Source of the DNA: an uncultured Oscillospiraceae bacterium
Lineage (GTDB): Bacteria > Bacillota > Clostridia > Oscillospirales > Ruminococcaceae
DNA: 41,806 nt
Assembly: GCA_910579125.1 (NCBI GenBank)
Contig: CAJTTH010000018.1
Coordinates: 1 to 41,806 of the forward strand
Direction of reading: 5' to 3'
Positions 1 through 6,800 of this stretch are shown here, one piece after another. The position numbers and the translations under genes were made by a program. Within the stretch, counting starts at the first letter, position 1, and each line of letters starts with the position of its first letter. Under the pieces are notes generated by a model. It ran no database searches, was not told the origin of the DNA, and saw only the letters and a program-made list of their open reading frames with translations.

Positions 1-372
1 AAAAACAAGAGTTTTTTGAAAAAATTGTGTCAAGTGATATTGACAAAATCAAAATCCGCTAAATCCGCAGTTGCTCTTGCAGGAATCGACCCGCCGCCGA
101 ACCAATCCGGCTCAAACGACCCCAAATCAAGGAGTATTTCCAAACGCGGATCACCTGCACTCCGCAAAACTCTGTTTCAGATCATGACAGTCTATATTCA
201 GCAGCGTCGCTCGAACGAACCCGTTTATCAATTTCTCGATAAAAAACGTGCTGAAGGTAAGCCGTATAGAGTTTATATGATCGCCGCCTCGCACAAGTTC
301 CTCAGAATTTACTACGCTCGTGTCATGGAAGCAATCACCTGTTTTTTTCGCCGCAGTCTTCAGTGCTGCTGA
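1..372 (+). CDS. IS110-family transposase, C-terminal part (cut by window edge)
   Basis: The reading frame is open from base 1, so the 5' part lies outside the window. A TTG at 16 is only an internal codon. The visible part matches the C-terminal Transposase_20 region of IS110/IS1111 recombinases: an AGIDP-x3-QSG motif, then ISKRGSPALR, then a helical stretch ending in KFLRIYYARV. That region contains the helix-hairpin-helix and the conserved Ser of the DEDD recombinase. The last dozen residues (from about 360 on the DNA) are Cys/Phe rich and do not look like the usual family tail, so the end may be altered. IS110 enzymes excise and insert their element as a circle guided by a non-coding RNA. 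Whether this copy is active cannot be judged from the fragment. Confidence 0.85.
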   Translation, partial: KNKSFLKKLCQVILTKSKSAKSAVALAGIDPPPNQSGSNDPKSRSISKRGSPALRKTLFQIMTVYIQQRRSNEPVYQFLDKKRAEGKPYRVYMIAASHKFLRIYYARVMEAITCFFRRSLQCC

Positions 373-399
373 AAAAATTTTCCTTTCAGCGGCGCTTTT
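362..399 (+). terminator. Hairpin terminator at the end of the IS110 transposase
   Basis: Bases 362-374 pair with 384-396 (about 13 bp with two G-U pairs, 9-nt loop), followed by a short T run at 396-399. The stem overlaps the stop codon. It could instead be part of a structured IS-encoded RNA, since the T tract is short. Confidence 0.45.
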
Positions 400-730
400 G
401 CTATACCTATTTTTGCCTTGTGAAAATTAGATGAAATCTTCACAAAACCCCTTGACTTTTATTTGCAGGTCTTTAAACAACGATTAGCATAGACTAACTC
501 GCCTTACATCTGTATTGTACCGCATTCAATTGTGATTGTCAGGTACTTTTTTGAAAAAACAAGCCGAATAAGGCTAATTTTGTGAACTTTCACAATTTAA
601 TGCATAAAATTATGTTGCTTTCGTCAGGGACTTATAATCCGAACGGCTGATTTCTCAAACATTCCGATTACAAATTCCTATAACTTTGTAGAAATCAACA
701 AACTTTTTTAATTAACCTTGTTGATTTAAA
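400..730. other. AT-rich intergenic DNA without a recognisable gene
   Basis: No coherent reading frame is seen. It contains the orphan -35 described separately, a small 4-bp hairpin near 562-575, and a 7-bp palindrome TTGTGAA-CT-TTCACAA at 580-595 that resembles an operator. Part of the segment may be the non-coding right end of the IS110 element. Confidence 0.5.
452..457 (+). promoter_or_regulatory. Orphan outward -35 box (TTGACT), possible IS110 right-end half-promoter
   Basis: TTGACT lies about 80 bp after the transposase stop and faces out of the IS. At 17-18 bp downstream the sequence is AAACAA/AACAAC, which is no usable -10. IS110-family ends are known to carry a -35 at one end and a -10 at the other, which join into a promoter when the element circularises. 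The assignment is inferred from that pattern. Confidence 0.3.
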
Positions 731-766
731 CAAAAAAAGCGGAGAGTTCTTGTCGAAACTCTCCGC
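731..766 (-). terminator. Rho-independent terminator on the minus strand
   Basis: Bases 739-748 and 757-766 form a perfect 10-bp GC-rich stem with an 8-nt loop. Read on the minus strand it is followed by seven T residues (A run at 732-738). No minus-strand gene is visible directly upstream of it, so it probably belongs to a lost gene or to a small RNA from 767-826. Confidence 0.65.
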
Positions 767-826
767 AATATCTGTTATTATAGGGTTTATGGTAAACCTC
801 TCCCAAAGGCTATAATAACAGATATT
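767..826. repeat. 17-bp perfect inverted repeat with an inner hairpin
   Basis: Arms 767-783 and 810-826 are perfect 17-bp inverted copies. The 26-nt interval contains a second 6-bp hairpin (784-789 with 793-798), and a CTCTCC at 798-803 could alternatively pair with GGAGAG of the neighbouring terminator stem at 741-746. Nested, mutually exclusive structures next to each other suggest a structured RNA or a recombinase-recognised DNA. No gene is encoded. Confidence 0.6.
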
Positions 827-827
827 T

Positions 828-1055
828 AATTGTAAAACGATAAGGCGCACATTCGCCACGCTCTACCTTGTTTACGGCGGGAATCTGGAAATGTTGAGAT
901 GTATTCACGGACATAGCTCCATTTCGATCACGCAGATATATCTTCATTTATCCGGTAATTACGCACTTATTAGGTCGTCGCATAATTCACATGTAGACCG
1001 CATACAGGAAAATTTGTGCAATTTTAACAAAGATGATAAGCCGGGGACACCCTAA
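828..1055 (+). pseudogene. Tyrosine recombinase (phage/ICE integrase) 3' remnant
   Basis: The frame starting near 828 and ending at TAA 1053-1055 reads RRTFATLYL, GGNLEMLRC, HGHSSISITQIYLHLS. This is the signature of the C-terminal catalytic domain of tyrosine recombinases: box II Arg region, the HxxLGHSS-like motif with its His, and the catalytic Tyr in TQIYLH. The His of the usual RHTFAT motif is missing, the canonical LGH is IHGH, and the N-terminal catalytic and core-binding parts are absent, so the gene is non-functional. Its 3' end faces tRNA-Lys, the normal geometry of an element integrated at a tRNA 3' end. I infer a lost prophage or integrative element. Confidence 0.75.
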
Positions 1056-1091
1056 TTTCGGGGGTCTTGTCAAATTGCGTAAAAACGGCAC

Positions 1092-1133
1092 AAAAAAAGC
1101 ACTGTCAGCCTTTGATTTTTGGCTTAACAGTGC
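1092..1133 (-). terminator. Terminator of the tRNA-Lys gene
   Basis: Bases 1099-1110 and 1121-1133 pair (about 12 bp with one bulge, 10-nt loop). On the minus strand the stem is followed by seven T residues (A run 1092-1098). It lies 7 bp past the tRNA 3' end. Confidence 0.85.
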
Positions 1134-1139
1134 GTTATT

Positions 1140-1215
1140 TGGTGATCCACCCGGGAATCGAACCCGGGACACCCTGATTAAAAGTCAGGTGCTCTACCGC
1201 CTGAGCTAGTGGATC
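1140..1215 (-). tRNA. tRNA-Lys (anticodon UUU)
   Basis: This is a complete 76-nt cloverleaf on the minus strand: 7-bp acceptor GATCCAC/GTGGATC, D arm GCTC/GAGC, anticodon arm CCTGA/TCAGG with loop CTTTTAA (anticodon TTT), 5-nt variable loop, T arm CCGGG/CCCGG with TTCGATT loop, discriminator A and an encoded CCA. It has its own promoter and terminator, so it is a single-gene unit. It is probably the former integration site of the element whose recombinase remnant lies just downstream. Confidence 0.97.
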
Positions 1216-1232
1216 AATTAGACAACGTTGAT

Positions 1233-1261
1233 ATTATACCAAAAAAAGAGCAGTTTGTCAA
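1233..1261 (-). promoter_or_regulatory. Consensus SigA promoter of tRNA-Lys
   Basis: On the minus strand TTGACA (1256-1261), a 17-bp spacer and TATAAT (1233-1238). Both hexamers are perfect, and the -10 ends about 17 bp before the tRNA 5' end, as expected for a stable-RNA promoter. Confidence 0.93.
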
Positions 1262-1330
1262 CCCCTTTTTTCAAAAAAAATGAATATTTGTTTAAAAAAA
1301 GGAAAACTTTGAAAAAATTTTGGTAAAATA

Positions 1331-1359
1331 TTGCAAAATTGTTGGTAATGTGTTATACT
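1331..1359 (+). promoter_or_regulatory. SigA promoter ahead of the DUF951-prfA operon
   Basis: TTGCAA (1331-1336), 17-bp spacer, TATACT (1354-1359). It leaves a leader of roughly 90 nt before the GTG start at 1458 and is divergent from the tRNA-Lys promoter. Confidence 0.75.
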
Positions 1360-1457
1360 ATATTATGTATGATTATGTGCCGAGGGAAACTATTTGACCG
1401 AAAGAAAGAATTTCACAGCACAAAGGCCGAAGTTAATTATTCCGAGGAGGCGATATT

Positions 1458-1658
1458 GTGGACATCAACGTAGGCGACATTCTGATAATGAAGAAAAACC
1501 ACCCCGGTTGCGGCAGCAACCGTATGAAAGTGATGCGCGTGGGCGCTGATTTCAAGCTGACGTGCATGGGCTGCGGGCACACGTTTATGACTGCGAGGTC
1601 GAAGTGCGAGAAGAAAATAAAGTCCGTTATCCGCGATATTGCAGAGGAAAAGGGTTAG
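1458..1658 (+). CDS. DUF951 family small protein
   Basis: A 66-residue protein of the DUF951 (YyzM-like) family found throughout Firmicutes. Family marks are the opening VGDILIMKK-HP, a central LTCMGCGH segment whose CxxC could bind a metal, and a C-terminal RSKCEKKIK basic patch. The function is unknown. The small SH3-like, basic composition fits nucleic-acid binding, but that is a guess. The GTG start at 1458 is chosen because GAGGAGG sits 7 bp upstream (1444-1450). It is the first gene after the promoter at 1331 and lies 46 bp before prfA, so it is probably co-transcribed with it. Confidence 0.85.
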   Translation: MDINVGDILIMKKNHPGCGSNRMKVMRVGADFKLTCMGCGHTFMTARSKCEKKIKSVIRDIAEEKG

Positions 1659-1704
1659 CGGCGCTTTTTTACCTTTAACGATCAAGATTTTTTGGAGGTA
1701 GAAA

Positions 1705-2775
1705 ATGTTGGAAAAAATTGGTGCGGCGCAAGCTCGGTATGACGAAATAAGCGCGAAACTTTCTGACCCAAAAGTGGTGGCGGATAATAAGTTGTACACG
1801 GAGCTTATGCGCGAATATAAGAACCTCACGCCGCTTATAGATAAGTACAAAGAATATCTCAGCGCGGAGCGCAGTTGTAACGACGCGAAATCAATCCTTG
1901 ACGATATGTCGGCGGATGCGGAACTTCGGGAAATGGCGGAGTTGGAAATGCTCGCCGCGAAGGCCGATATGGAAAAGTCCGGTGAGGAGTTGAAAATACT
2001 TCTTCTGCCGCGTGACCCCGACGACAATAAGAGCGTTATTGTGGAGATACGCGCGGGCGCGGGCGGCGAGGAAGCGGCGCTTTTCGCGAATTCAATGTTC
2101 AGAATGTACTCGATGTTCGCGGCGCGGCAGGGCTGGAAAATCGATGTGATGAGCAGCAATCCCACCGAGCTCGGCGGCTATCGCGAGATAAGCTTCGGCG
2201 TAGAGGGTGAGGGTGTATATGCTAAATTGAAGTACGAAAGCGGAGTACACCGCGTTCAGCGCGTTCCCGAGACGGAGTCGCAGGGGCGTATACAGACCTC
2301 GACGGTAACGGTCGCGGTTCTTCCCGAGGTCGAGGATGTCGACGTAAACATAAATCCCTCCGACCTCACGATACAGACATTCCGTTCAAGCGGCGCAGGC
2401 GGTCAGCACATCAATAAGACAGAGTCGGCAGTGCGGATAATTCACCACCCGTCGGGAATGGTCGTTGAGTGCCAGGAAGAGCGTTCGCAGATGAAGAATA
2501 AGGACAAGGCAATGAAAATGCTGTACAGCCGCCTTTACGAAGCTGAACGGACCGCGCGCGACAGTGCCATTGCCGAGGAGCGCCGTATACAGGTCGGTAC
2601 GGGCGACCGCTCGGAGCGTATACGCACCTATAATTTTCCGCAGTCGCGCGTTACCGATCACCGCATAGGGCTGACGCTGTACAAACTGGACGATATGATG
2701 AACGGCGGCTGCGACGAGGTGTTCGAGGCGCTGCGCTTTGCGGATTATTCCGCAAAGCTGCTGAAACAGGGGTAA
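1705..2775 (+). CDS. prfA: Peptide chain release factor 1
   Basis: A 356-residue class I release factor that reads UAA and UAG stop codons and triggers peptide release. The GGQ motif that reaches the peptidyl-transferase centre is at residues 232-234 within SGAGGQHINK. The stop-codon recognition tripeptide P-x-T is at 188-190 (PET), which marks RF1 rather than RF2 (SPF). The length is typical. The ATG follows TTTGGAGG with good spacing. Sua5 starts 4 bp after the stop. This prfA-sua5 pair is common in Firmicutes, although the usual methyltransferase prmC is not between or before them here. Confidence 0.97.
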   Translation: MLEKIGAAQARYDEISAKLSDPKVVADNKLYTELMREYKNLTPLIDKYKEYLSAERSCNDAKSILDDMSADAELREMAELEMLAAKADMEKSGEELKILLLPRDPDDNKSVIVEIRAGAGGEEAALFANSMFRMYSMFAARQGWKIDVMSSNPTELGGYREISFGVEGEGVYAKLKYESGVHRVQRVPETESQGRIQTSTVTVAVLPEVEDVDVNINPSDLTIQTFRSSGAGGQHINKTESAVRIIHHPSGMVVECQEERSQMKNKDKAMKMLYSRLYEAERTARDSAIAEERRIQVGTGDRSERIRTYNFPQSRVTDHRIGLTLYKLDDMMNGGCDEVFEALRFADYSAKLLKQG

Positions 2776-2779
2776 GAAA

Positions 2780-3859
2780 ATGGAGTATGATATAAGGCGC
2801 GAGCCTGTTTGCGGGTCGATGAGACACGATAAAACAAGGCTTGTGCCGTACAACAGAGAGAGCGTTCTTGAAGCCGCCGAGCTGCTGAAATACGGTGAAT
2901 TGGTCGCTATCCCTACCGAGACCGTATATGGACTGGCAGCGGACGCGCTGAACGAAAACGCCGTAAAACAAATATTCCGTGCTAAGGGCAGACCGCAGGA
3001 TAATCCGCTTATCGTGCATATCGCGAGTATGAAAATGCTCCCGCCGCTCGTGAGGGAGATACCCGATACCGCAAAAGCGCTTGCGGAGCGTTTCTGGGGC
3101 GGTCCGCTGACGATGATTTTTCCGAAGTCGGACAAGGTGCCATGCGTTACGAGCGGCGGTCTGGATACGGTCGCAGTGAGAATGCCCGCGAGCGAAGCCG
3201 CTTGCGAGATAATAAAAAAATGCGGTTTTCCTCTCGCAGCGCCTTCGGCGAACCTCTCGGGAAAGCCCAGCCCCACGACCGCGAGGCACGTTTTCGAGGA
3301 TATGGACGGCAGGATACCGCTGATAATCGACGGCGGCGTATGCGAGGTCGGGGTCGAGAGCACAGTAATATGCTTTAAGGGAGATAAAATACACATTCTT
3401 CGCCCGGGGGGGATTACTGCGGAAATGCTGTCGGAGTTCGGCGAGGTCGAGGTGGACAGGGCTGTCACGGCTCAGCCTGAAAAGGACGAACGTGTGCTCT
3501 CGCCCGGAATGAAGTACAAGCACTATTCGCCGAAAGCGAACGTTTACGTCGTCAACGCGCACGGCAAGACTTTCGAGGAGTACTGCATAAAGCGTTCGCG
3601 GTTTGAGAACGACTTGATAGTTTTAGGCGCGGGAGTTGCAGAGCGCGGCGTTTTCCATGATTACGGCAGCACTCCCGAAATACAGGCGCAGCGGCTGTTC
3701 GCGTTATTGCGCAAGGCCGACGAGCTTGGCGCTAAGACTGTTCTCGTGGAGATGCCGGCGCATAGCGGAATGGGACTTGCTGTGTACAATCGGCTGCTCC
3801 GCGCGGCAGGGTTTAAGGTTATTGAATTGGAGAAAGAGTATGGGAATAATAAAAACTAA
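2780..3859 (+). CDS. sua5: L-threonylcarbamoyladenylate synthase, Sua5 type
   Basis: Makes threonylcarbamoyl-AMP from threonine, bicarbonate and ATP, the first step of t6A37 modification of ANN-decoding tRNAs. At 359 residues it has the long Sua5 layout: a YrdC domain over about residues 18-215 (PTETVYGLAADA, KGRPQDNPL, PSANLSGKPSPT, GVESTV) and a C-terminal Sua5 domain after the linker SPGMKYKHYSP. The first 13 residues are unlike the family, and an internal ATG at 2819 is an alternative start. I keep 2780 because it is 4 bp from prfA with a GGGGT upstream. The 3' end overlaps the next gene by 20 bp. Confidence 0.95.
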   Translation: MEYDIRREPVCGSMRHDKTRLVPYNRESVLEAAELLKYGELVAIPTETVYGLAADALNENAVKQIFRAKGRPQDNPLIVHIASMKMLPPLVREIPDTAKALAERFWGGPLTMIFPKSDKVPCVTSGGLDTVAVRMPASEAACEIIKKCGFPLAAPSANLSGKPSPTTARHVFEDMDGRIPLIIDGGVCEVGVESTVICFKGDKIHILRPGGITAEMLSEFGEVEVDRAVTAQPEKDERVLSPGMKYKHYSPKANVYVVNAHGKTFEEYCIKRSRFENDLIVLGAGVAERGVFHDYGSTPEIQAQRLFALLRKADELGAKTVLVEMPAHSGMGLAVYNRLLRAAGFKVIELEKEYGNNKN

Positions 3860-4775
3860 ACAATTTCAAATATTAACGGATATTGATATTATCTGGGATT
3901 TTATGACTGAGATATATGATCCTCATTGTAATAACGGTGTGGCAGCTCCGTTTTTTGAGTACGCGTTAACGTCGTCGTGGATGAATAAGGATTATCTTCA
4001 TTTGGATCGCCTATGGTTTGACGGCGATAAGGCGGTGGGATTTGTTTTTACTGAAGATCCTGTTTCCAACATCTTTTTCAATCTGCGTCCCGGTTATGAA
4101 GAATTGGCTGATGAAATGTTTGAATACGCGGAGAAAAGTTTTCCCGCTGTCGGCGGAGAAAAAGAACCTGTGCTTTTCCCGGAACAGAGAGCATTGATAC
4201 AAGCCGCCGAAAAAAGAGGCTATACGGTCGCGTATGAAAATGTGGATATGTTGTTTGATTTCAGAAAAACGGAATTAAACTATGAGCTTCCCGAGGGATT
4301 TCATTTCGTTGACCCATTGAATATCGACCCTCTCAAGCTTGCTGAATGCACATGGAACGGCTTTAATGCCGAGGAGCTCGGGGCGTTTGAGAATTGGGAT
4401 GACCCAAACCCCGAAAGCCCTTGGGATCCGCACAAAGCGTATAACGGTGTTCAGAGCTTAACTATCGCACCGCCGCCGCATTCAACCTATCAACATAATG
4501 TTATTATTGCTGATGAAAATGGCGAATATGTGTGCTTTTCGGGAATGTGGTGGGTTCAGGAAAATAAGCTTGCTTATATGGAGCCGCTGTGTACGATTCC
4601 CAAATACAGAAAAAGAGGACTGGCGGCAGCAGCGCTTACACAGCATTACAGACATTTGAAACCGCTCGGAGCAGAGTATATGACAGGCGGCGGAAATGTT
4701 TTTTACCGAAAGATCGGCTATGAGGACAGTATACATTGGCTTCATTGGAAAAGGAATGGCAGAGGTGTATACTGA
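3840..4775 (+). CDS. GNAT-family N-acetyltransferase
   Basis: A 311-residue protein whose C-terminal quarter carries the acetyl-CoA-binding GNAT signature (LCTIPKYRKRGLAAAAL, the R-x-x-G-x-A type pyrophosphate loop), followed by a YRKIGYE strand typical of the fold end. The substrate is unknown. The N-terminal two thirds resemble a degenerate second GNAT domain. The start ATG at 3840 has GAGAAAGAG just upstream and overlaps the sua5 stop by 20 bp, which suggests translational coupling. The gene is clearly more AT-rich than prfA, sua5 and coaE around it (for example its first 60 codons), which may indicate later acquisition. Confidence 0.75.
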   Translation: MGIIKTKQFQILTDIDIIWDFMTEIYDPHCNNGVAAPFFEYALTSSWMNKDYLHLDRLWFDGDKAVGFVFTEDPVSNIFFNLRPGYEELADEMFEYAEKSFPAVGGEKEPVLFPEQRALIQAAEKRGYTVAYENVDMLFDFRKTELNYELPEGFHFVDPLNIDPLKLAECTWNGFNAEELGAFENWDDPNPESPWDPHKAYNGVQSLTIAPPPHSTYQHNVIIADENGEYVCFSGMWWVQENKLAYMEPLCTIPKYRKRGLAAAALTQHYRHLKPLGAEYMTGGGNVFYRKIGYEDSIHWLHWKRNGRGVY

Positions 4776-4810
4776 TTGCTCCGCGCGGCGGGGTTCGGGA
4801 GGATCGACGT

Positions 4811-5569
4811 ATGAGCGGTTGGTTTTTAACGGAGCGGATAAGCGTCGATACAGCAGTGATAAGCGAGTACGGTCATCCCGAGGAAACGCACTGCTATCTT
4901 CTTATCGGCAGCGAGCGCTGTCTGCTGATAGACACAGGTCTTGGCATCGGGGATATTTCCGTTGAGACGGCGCAATTAACAGACAAGCCTATCACTGCTG
5001 CTGCGACGCATATTCATTGGGATCATATCGGCGGTCACAAGTATTTTCCCGATTTTTACGCTCACGTGGAGGAGCTTGATTGGCTGAACGGAAATTTTCC
5101 GCTGCCCGTTGCTGCGGTGAGAAAAATGCTTGCCGATGGCGAACTCCCCGATGATTTTATGCTTGAAAAATACATGATATTCCAAGGGAAGCCGTCAAAG
5201 CTGCTGAACGACGGAGACAAAATAGAGCTTGGCGGAAGAACGGTAACGGTTCTCCATACGCCGGGACACTCTCCGGGACATATATGTTTCTGGGAGGCTG
5301 ACAGAGGGTGGCTGTTCACGGGAGATCTGGTTTATAAGGGAATTTTGTACGCGAATTACCCGTCAACTGATCCGGAAGCGTATCTTCGGTCGTTGAGGAA
5401 GATCGCGCAGCTGCCCGTAAAGCGGATATTTCCTGCTCATCACTCGCTTGATATCCGCCCCGGAATAATTTCCGAGATGGCGAATGAGCTTGAGAAACTG
5501 AAAGCAGACGGCAAGCTGTGTCACGGCAGCGGACGGTTTGATTTCGCAGAGTGGTCAATATTGCTTTAA
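4811..5569 (+). CDS. Metallo-beta-lactamase fold hydrolase
   Basis: A 252-residue MBL-fold enzyme. The metal-binding motif is H67-x-H69-x-D71-H72 (THIHWDH), followed by the downstream HTPGHSPGH, FTGD and PAHH motifs that complete a dinuclear zinc site of the glyoxalase II/AHL lactonase-like group. The substrate cannot be told from the sequence. The ATG at 4811 is preferred over the in-frame ATG at 4736 because GGGAGGA lies 7 bp upstream, and the extra N-terminal residues would overlap the GNAT gene and look unrelated to the fold. Confidence 0.85.
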   Translation: MSGWFLTERISVDTAVISEYGHPEETHCYLLIGSERCLLIDTGLGIGDISVETAQLTDKPITAAATHIHWDHIGGHKYFPDFYAHVEELDWLNGNFPLPVAAVRKMLADGELPDDFMLEKYMIFQGKPSKLLNDGDKIELGGRTVTVLHTPGHSPGHICFWEADRGWLFTGDLVYKGILYANYPSTDPEAYLRSLRKIAQLPVKRIFPAHHSLDIRPGIISEMANELEKLKADGKLCHGSGRFDFAEWSILL

Positions 5570-5603
5570 AAACGGTGTCCGCCAACGTTTTGGGGGTATA
5601 ATA

Positions 5604-6206
5604 ATGGTAGATCTGCCAAATATTATTATAATAGGTCTGACGGGGCAGAGCGGCGCGGGTAAGTCGACGGTTCGCGGAGTGTTCGCCGACAACGGTTTCA
5701 CGGTGATCGACTGTGACGGCATTGCGCGAAAAGCCGCCGATAACAGGCGCTTTCTTAATGAGATCGCGCGGTGTTTCTCCGAAAATCTGCTGAACCCCGA
5801 CGGCACGCTGAACCGCGCGGCAACCGCAAAGGTGATATTCACCGACAATGAAAAGCGCAAACGTTATCAGCAAATAATTTTTCCGTATATCATAAATGCG
5901 GTAATGAACAGGATAAAGTCGGCAAGCGGCAGCGTTCTGCTTGACGCGCCAACGCTTTTCGAGGCGAAGCTCAATATGGTATGCGACCGGATAGTGAGCG
6001 TCACGGCGGATGCGGACAAATGTGCGGAACGCATTATAAAACGTGACGGCATAACCCCGGAACAGGCGCGGGAGCGGCTTTCCTCGCAGCACGGCGCGGA
6101 GTTCTTCAAGGAGCACTCCGATTACAATATAGAGAACAACGGTACGCTGCGGCAGCTTATAGAATGCACCGCAGCAGTGATAGACAAAATGAAAGGTGAC
6201 AGATGA
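5604..6206 (+). CDS. coaE: Dephospho-CoA kinase
   Basis: Performs the last step of CoA synthesis, ATP-dependent phosphorylation of dephospho-CoA at the ribose 3'-OH. The Walker A P-loop GQSGAGKST is at residues 14-22, the CoA-domain motif DCDGIARKA follows, and LLDAPTLFEAKL is the typical central segment. With 200 residues the length is normal. The start at 5604 is chosen because it places the family N-terminus IIIIGLTG correctly. GGGGGTA lies about 8 bp upstream. It overlaps the next gene by 4 bp (ATGA), a coaE-transglycosylase pairing that is common in Clostridia. Confidence 0.94.
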   Translation: MVDLPNIIIIGLTGQSGAGKSTVRGVFADNGFTVIDCDGIARKAADNRRFLNEIARCFSENLLNPDGTLNRAATAKVIFTDNEKRKRYQQIIFPYIINAVMNRIKSASGSVLLDAPTLFEAKLNMVCDRIVSVTADADKCAERIIKRDGITPEQARERLSSQHGAEFFKEHSDYNIENNGTLRQLIECTAAVIDKMKGDR

Positions 6207-6781
6207 ACAGGCGCAGACATAAGAGGAGCGCAGCTCCCGTAATTATCGTAATATTGATCATAGCGTTGATACTCGGCGCTGTCGGGTATTTCGGGTATCA
6301 GTATTATCTTGAAAAGACTTATCCTTTAGGATACAGCGATTATGTTGAAAAGTACTCAAAGGAAAACGGCATTAACAAATATCTGGTATACGCGGTCATC
6401 AAGACCGAGAGCGGTTTCCGTCCCGACGCGGTCTCTGACGTTGGGGCGCGCGGACTTATGCAGATAATGGAGGATACGTTCGACTGGATAAAGTTCAAGT
6501 CGGACGACGAGGAAACGGTCTACTACGAGATGTACGACCCGAAAACAAACATAGATTTCGGGTGCAGACTACTCGGCTATCTTTACGAGGAGTTCGGTAA
6601 CGTCGAAGCAGTCGCGGCGGCATATCACGCGGGGCGCGGCGGGGTCAACGAATGGCTTGCGGACAGACGCTATTCCAAGGACGGCGTTCATCTCGACGAA
6701 ATACCGATTCCCGACACCGCCCATTATGTTGACAAGATAACTAAAGCTATGGATATGTATATCAAGCTTTACGATAAATAA
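6203..6781 (+). CDS. Membrane-anchored lytic transglycosylase (SLT domain)
   Basis: A 192-residue protein with a basic N-terminus, one membrane segment at about residues 13-35, and an extracellular SLT domain. The SLT motifs are visible: the catalytic Glu69 in KTESGF, GARGLMQIM, and AAYHAGRGGV. Such enzymes cleave peptidoglycan between MurNAc and GlcNAc with 1,6-anhydro ring formation. In many spore formers this gene follows coaE, as it does here with a 4-bp overlap. Confidence 0.92.
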   Translation: MNRRRHKRSAAPVIIVILIIALILGAVGYFGYQYYLEKTYPLGYSDYVEKYSKENGINKYLVYAVIKTESGFRPDAVSDVGARGLMQIMEDTFDWIKFKSDDEETVYYEMYDPKTNIDFGCRLLGYLYEEFGNVEAVAAAYHAGRGGVNEWLADRRYSKDGVHLDEIPIPDTAHYVDKITKAMDMYIKLYDK

Positions 6782-6800
6782 TCGAAAGGAATGGTTTATT

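Noticed and set aside
784..809. Invertible DNA switch between the 17-bp arms
   Set aside because: The 26-bp interval is too short for a normal invertase switch and holds no promoter.
987..1172. Minus-strand open frame overlapping tRNA-Lys with an MSRVRFPGG-like start
   Set aside because: It reads through the tRNA and its terminator; this type of peptide is a known artefact of tRNA T-arm sequence.
2386..3562. Long minus-strand frames opposite prfA and sua5
   Set aside because: Antisense shadows caused by codon bias; no ribosome sites and the plus-strand proteins are well-known families.
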